Of a stretch of DNA of 6,620 nt, positions 5,110-6,620 are shown piece after piece; the first letter of the stretch is position 1, and the number at the start of each line of letters is the position of its first letter. Under the pieces are notes generated by a model. The model was not told where the DNA came from, ran no database searches, and worked only from the letters and a program-made list of their open reading frames with translations. The position numbers and the translations under genes were made by a program. The stretch lies in assembly GCA_024636075.1 (NCBI GenBank), contig JAGXHS010000051.1, positions 1-6,620 of the forward strand. The letters run 5' to 3'. Source of the DNA: Propionibacteriaceae bacterium. Its GTDB lineage: Bacteria; Actinomycetota; Actinomycetes; Propionibacteriales; Propionibacteriaceae.

Positions 5110-5928
5110 TTACGATGCGTCGACGACTTCCTCGCGAGCGCCTTCAGTGGGCAACGGTCCTCCGGTGGGCTGAGCTGAATCCAGGGACGACAGCCACGAG
5201 GTCAGCTCGGTGTGGCGCTGATCCAGGTCCGCACCGGCATACCGACCCTGGCGGCGGTCACCGACGATCCGGCCGTCGAGCATGTACAGGACCCGGTCGG
5301 TGCGGGCTGCGACCCGGGGGTCGTGGGTGACCAGCATGATGGTCATGCCCTCGGAGTTGAGTTCGCCAAGGATGTCCATGATCTCGCTGGCGGCGGCGGA
5401 GTCCAGCGCGCCCGTGGGTTCGTCGCCGAAGACGACCTTCGGCTGGTTGATCAGCGAGCGGCAGATGCCCACACGCTGCAACTGGCCGCCGGAGGCCTCT
5501 GAGATGTCCCGATGTGCGAGCTCGGCCACTCCGGTGCGTTCCATCAGGTGCATCGCCCGGTCGTTGAGTTCGGCACGGGGGGCCAGCCCGGCCAGGTAGG
5601 CAGGCAGCACCACGTTGTCCAGCAGGCACAGGTTCTTCAGCAGGTGCACGTGCTGGAAGATGAACCCCATGCTGGAGAGCCGCAAGCGGGCCAGCTCCTT
5701 CTGGCGCATGTCGGCCAGATCCTCCCCGGCGAAGCTGACGGAGCCGGAGGTCATCGTGTCCATACCGCTGATCGTGTAGAGCAGGGTCGACTTGCCCGAC
5801 CCCGACGGCCCCATCACCGCGAGAAGCTCGCCCTCGTGAATCTGCAGGTCGACGCCGTGCAGCACGGCATGGCCGGAGAAGGACTTCGTCAGTCCCGTCG
5901 CTTTGAGGAGAGGGGTTGCGCTGGTCAT
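5110..5928 (-). CDS. ABC transporter ATP-binding protein (LolD/MacB-type exporter ATPase)
   Basis: A 272-residue cytoplasmic nucleotide-binding subunit that powers the adjacent FtsX-like permease. All ATPase motifs are intact: Walker A GPSGSGKST (40-48), Q-loop FIFQ with Q92, signature ASGGQLQRV (145-153), Walker B VVFGDEP with D169 and catalytic E170, D-loop GALDS (173-177) and H-loop VTHD with H202. SGKSTLL, the FQHVHLL Q-loop and DEPTGALDS are typical of the LolD/MacB/FtsE subfamily, which extrudes lipoproteins, peptides, antibiotics or other hydrophobic compounds. The substrate is not readable here. The conserved core ends near ELTSWLSSL (241-249), leaving a roughly 20-residue Pro/Gly/Glu-rich tail. 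The ATG at 5928 is chosen over the longer open frame (to 5994) because AAGGA (complement of 5936-5940) sits seven bases upstream and KATGLTKSF follows as usual. It is co-transcribed with the permease, 10 bases away. Confidence 0.95.
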   Translation of the reverse strand: MTSATPLLKATGLTKSFSGHAVLHGVDLQIHEGELLAVMGPSGSGKSTLLYTISGMDTMTSGSVSFAGEDLADMRQKELARLRLSSMGFIFQHVHLLKNLCLLDNVVLPAYLAGLAPRAELNDRAMHLMERTGVAELAHRDISEASGGQLQRVGICRSLINQPKVVFGDEPTGALDSAAASEIMDILGELNSEGMTIMLVTHDPRVAARTDRVLYMLDGRIVGDRRQGRYAGADLDQRHTELTSWLSSLDSAQPTGGPLPTEGAREEVVDAS

Positions 5929-5935
5929 TGTGGAT

Positions 5936-5941
5936 TCCTTA
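5936..5941 (-). promoter_or_regulatory. Ribosome-binding site overlapping the permease stop codon
   Basis: On the minus strand TAAGGA combines the TAA stop of the permease gene (5941-5939) with the AAGGA Shine-Dalgarno sequence (5940-5936) of the ATPase gene, seven bases before its ATG. This fixes the ATPase start and suggests that ribosomes finishing the permease reinitiate on the ATPase. Confidence 0.7.
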
Positions 5942-6620
5942 TTCAGTGACGAGGGTGGAGATCCGGGCATCGGAGATGGAGCGAGAGCTGGCACCCGTTG
6001 CCAGCGCCACGACCCCGAGCAGGGCTCCGGGCAGAGCCAGGTAGGTCAGCAGTCGGTTGACCACGAAGTCGATCCGGCTCGTGCCTTGGCCCAGGGACTC
6101 GAGGCCGCCGAACAACGCCTCGAACATGAGGTTGAACAGTCCCTGGCCCAGGGTGTTGGCGGCCACCGAGCCGACGACCACGCCGAGCAGCAGCACGAGC
6201 AGCACTCTGGTGAGGTATTGGGTGCGCAGCCCCGCATCTGCGGCGCCGATCGCCCGCTGGACGGCGATCTGTCCCGCGTCTCGAGCGACGAGCATCCTGG
6301 TGAACAGCGCCGTCATCAGCGCCGCGAGAGCGAGCGCCACGATCACGGAGACGACAGCGGTGACCATCACCTGCCGGGCGATCGGGCCCAGCGTCTGCTC
6401 CCGCCACTGCTCGATGTCTGCGACCTTCGCAGGTGCCAGTTGATCGTTGTACGCCAAGGCCTTGTCGGTTGCATCCACGCCGGGGGTCAACTTCACGCCG
6501 ACCATGTACCACATCACGTCGTCGCCACCGGTGGGCAAGGCCGACTTGGCCGTCTTGCCGCCGTTGGTGATGTCTTGGTAGCTGCCGACGATGGCCAGGT
6601 CGCGAACCTGTGTCCCGACG
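5939..6620 (-). CDS. FtsX-like ABC transporter permease, C-terminal part (5' partial)
   Basis: The 3' part of a membrane permease gene; the frame is open to the window edge, so its start lies outside. About 226 residues are visible. The TTG at 6538 is not the start, since coding continues upstream through VGTQVRDLAIVGSYQD. The layout is that of an FtsX/MacB C-terminal domain: an extracytoplasmic segment (about 1-80), then membrane helices at about 84-107, 138-157 and 188-208 of the visible part. Between the first two is the cytoplasmic coupling stretch ARDAGQIAVQRAIGAADAGLRTQYL, the position where FtsX permeases carry their 'R..IG..RA.GA' motif that contacts the ATPase. It is paired with the ATPase gene 10 bases downstream, forming an exporter or mechanotransmission-type ABC system. 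Whether the full protein has one or two FtsX domains cannot be judged from this fragment. Confidence 0.88.
   Translation of the reverse strand, partial: VGTQVRDLAIVGSYQDITNGGKTAKSALPTGGDDVMWYMVGVKLTPGVDATDKALAYNDQLAPAKVADIEQWREQTLGPIARQVMVTAVVSVIVALALAALMTALFTRMLVARDAGQIAVQRAIGAADAGLRTQYLTRVLLVLLLGVVVGSVAANTLGQGLFNLMFEALFGGLESLGQGTSRIDFVVNRLLTYLALPGALLGVVALATGASSRSISDARISTLVTE

Noticed and set aside
4839..5173. Small open frames in the gap (plus 4880-5173, minus 5060-4839) as possible small genes or transposase remnants
   Set aside because: No ribosome-binding sites, no recognisable motifs, and composition like other shadow frames. No terminal inverted repeats or target duplications frame the region.
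5929..5994. Longer start for the ABC ATPase at 5994
   Set aside because: It would overlap the permease gene by over 50 bases with Pro/Ser-rich residues outside the family; AAGGA supports the ATG at 5928.

Overview
The window looks like ordinary chromosome from a high-GC Gram-positive bacterium (Actinomycetota). The support is uniformly GC-rich coding sequence with strong G/C third-position preference, long spurious open frames opposite the real genes, GTG initiation with a leaderless-type promoter, and protein families common in that phylum: a MpaB/DUF2236 oxygenase beside DUF427, and a DoxX-like membrane protein. Genus cannot be fixed from the sequence alone. No RNA genes, insertion sequences, prophage genes or CRISPR arrays were seen.

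Left part, plus strand (1-1944): a tightly overlapping three-gene set encodes an Old Yellow Enzyme-type NADH:flavin oxidoreductase (5' end outside the window), a small DoxX-family membrane protein and a MarR-family regulator of the OhrR type. The regulator has the peroxide-sensing cysteine and three tyrosines at exactly the OhrR spacing. The genes are joined by TGATG and ATGA overlaps. This reads as a self-regulated redox or electrophile-detoxification operon whose promoter lies upstream of the window. After a 286-base gap containing a 12-bp palindrome and a hairpin, a zinc-independent MDR-superfamily quinone/enone reductase gene (2231-3217) starts at a GTG placed for leaderless initiation.

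Middle (3194-4651): the reductase gene converges on a two-gene minus-strand operon, with a nested inverted repeat spanning the junction. That operon encodes a MpaB-type (DUF2236) putative heme oxygenase followed by a DUF427 protein, linked by an ATGA overlap. A palindrome between two direct repeats sits directly before the oxygenase start.

Right part, minus strand (4652-6620): a 458-base non-coding stretch with two hairpins, then an ABC-exporter ATPase of the LolD/MacB type preceded by an FtsX-like permease that runs off the window edge. The two are separated by 10 bases, with the ATPase ribosome-binding site overlapping the permease stop codon.

Taken together, four genes concern redox or detoxification chemistry (OYE, OhrR-like regulator, MDR reductase, MpaB-type oxygenase). 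The most notable arrangement is an OhrR-like sensor co-transcribed with an ene-reductase and a DoxX-like protein instead of the usual Ohr peroxidase. I found no clearly unprecedented system.
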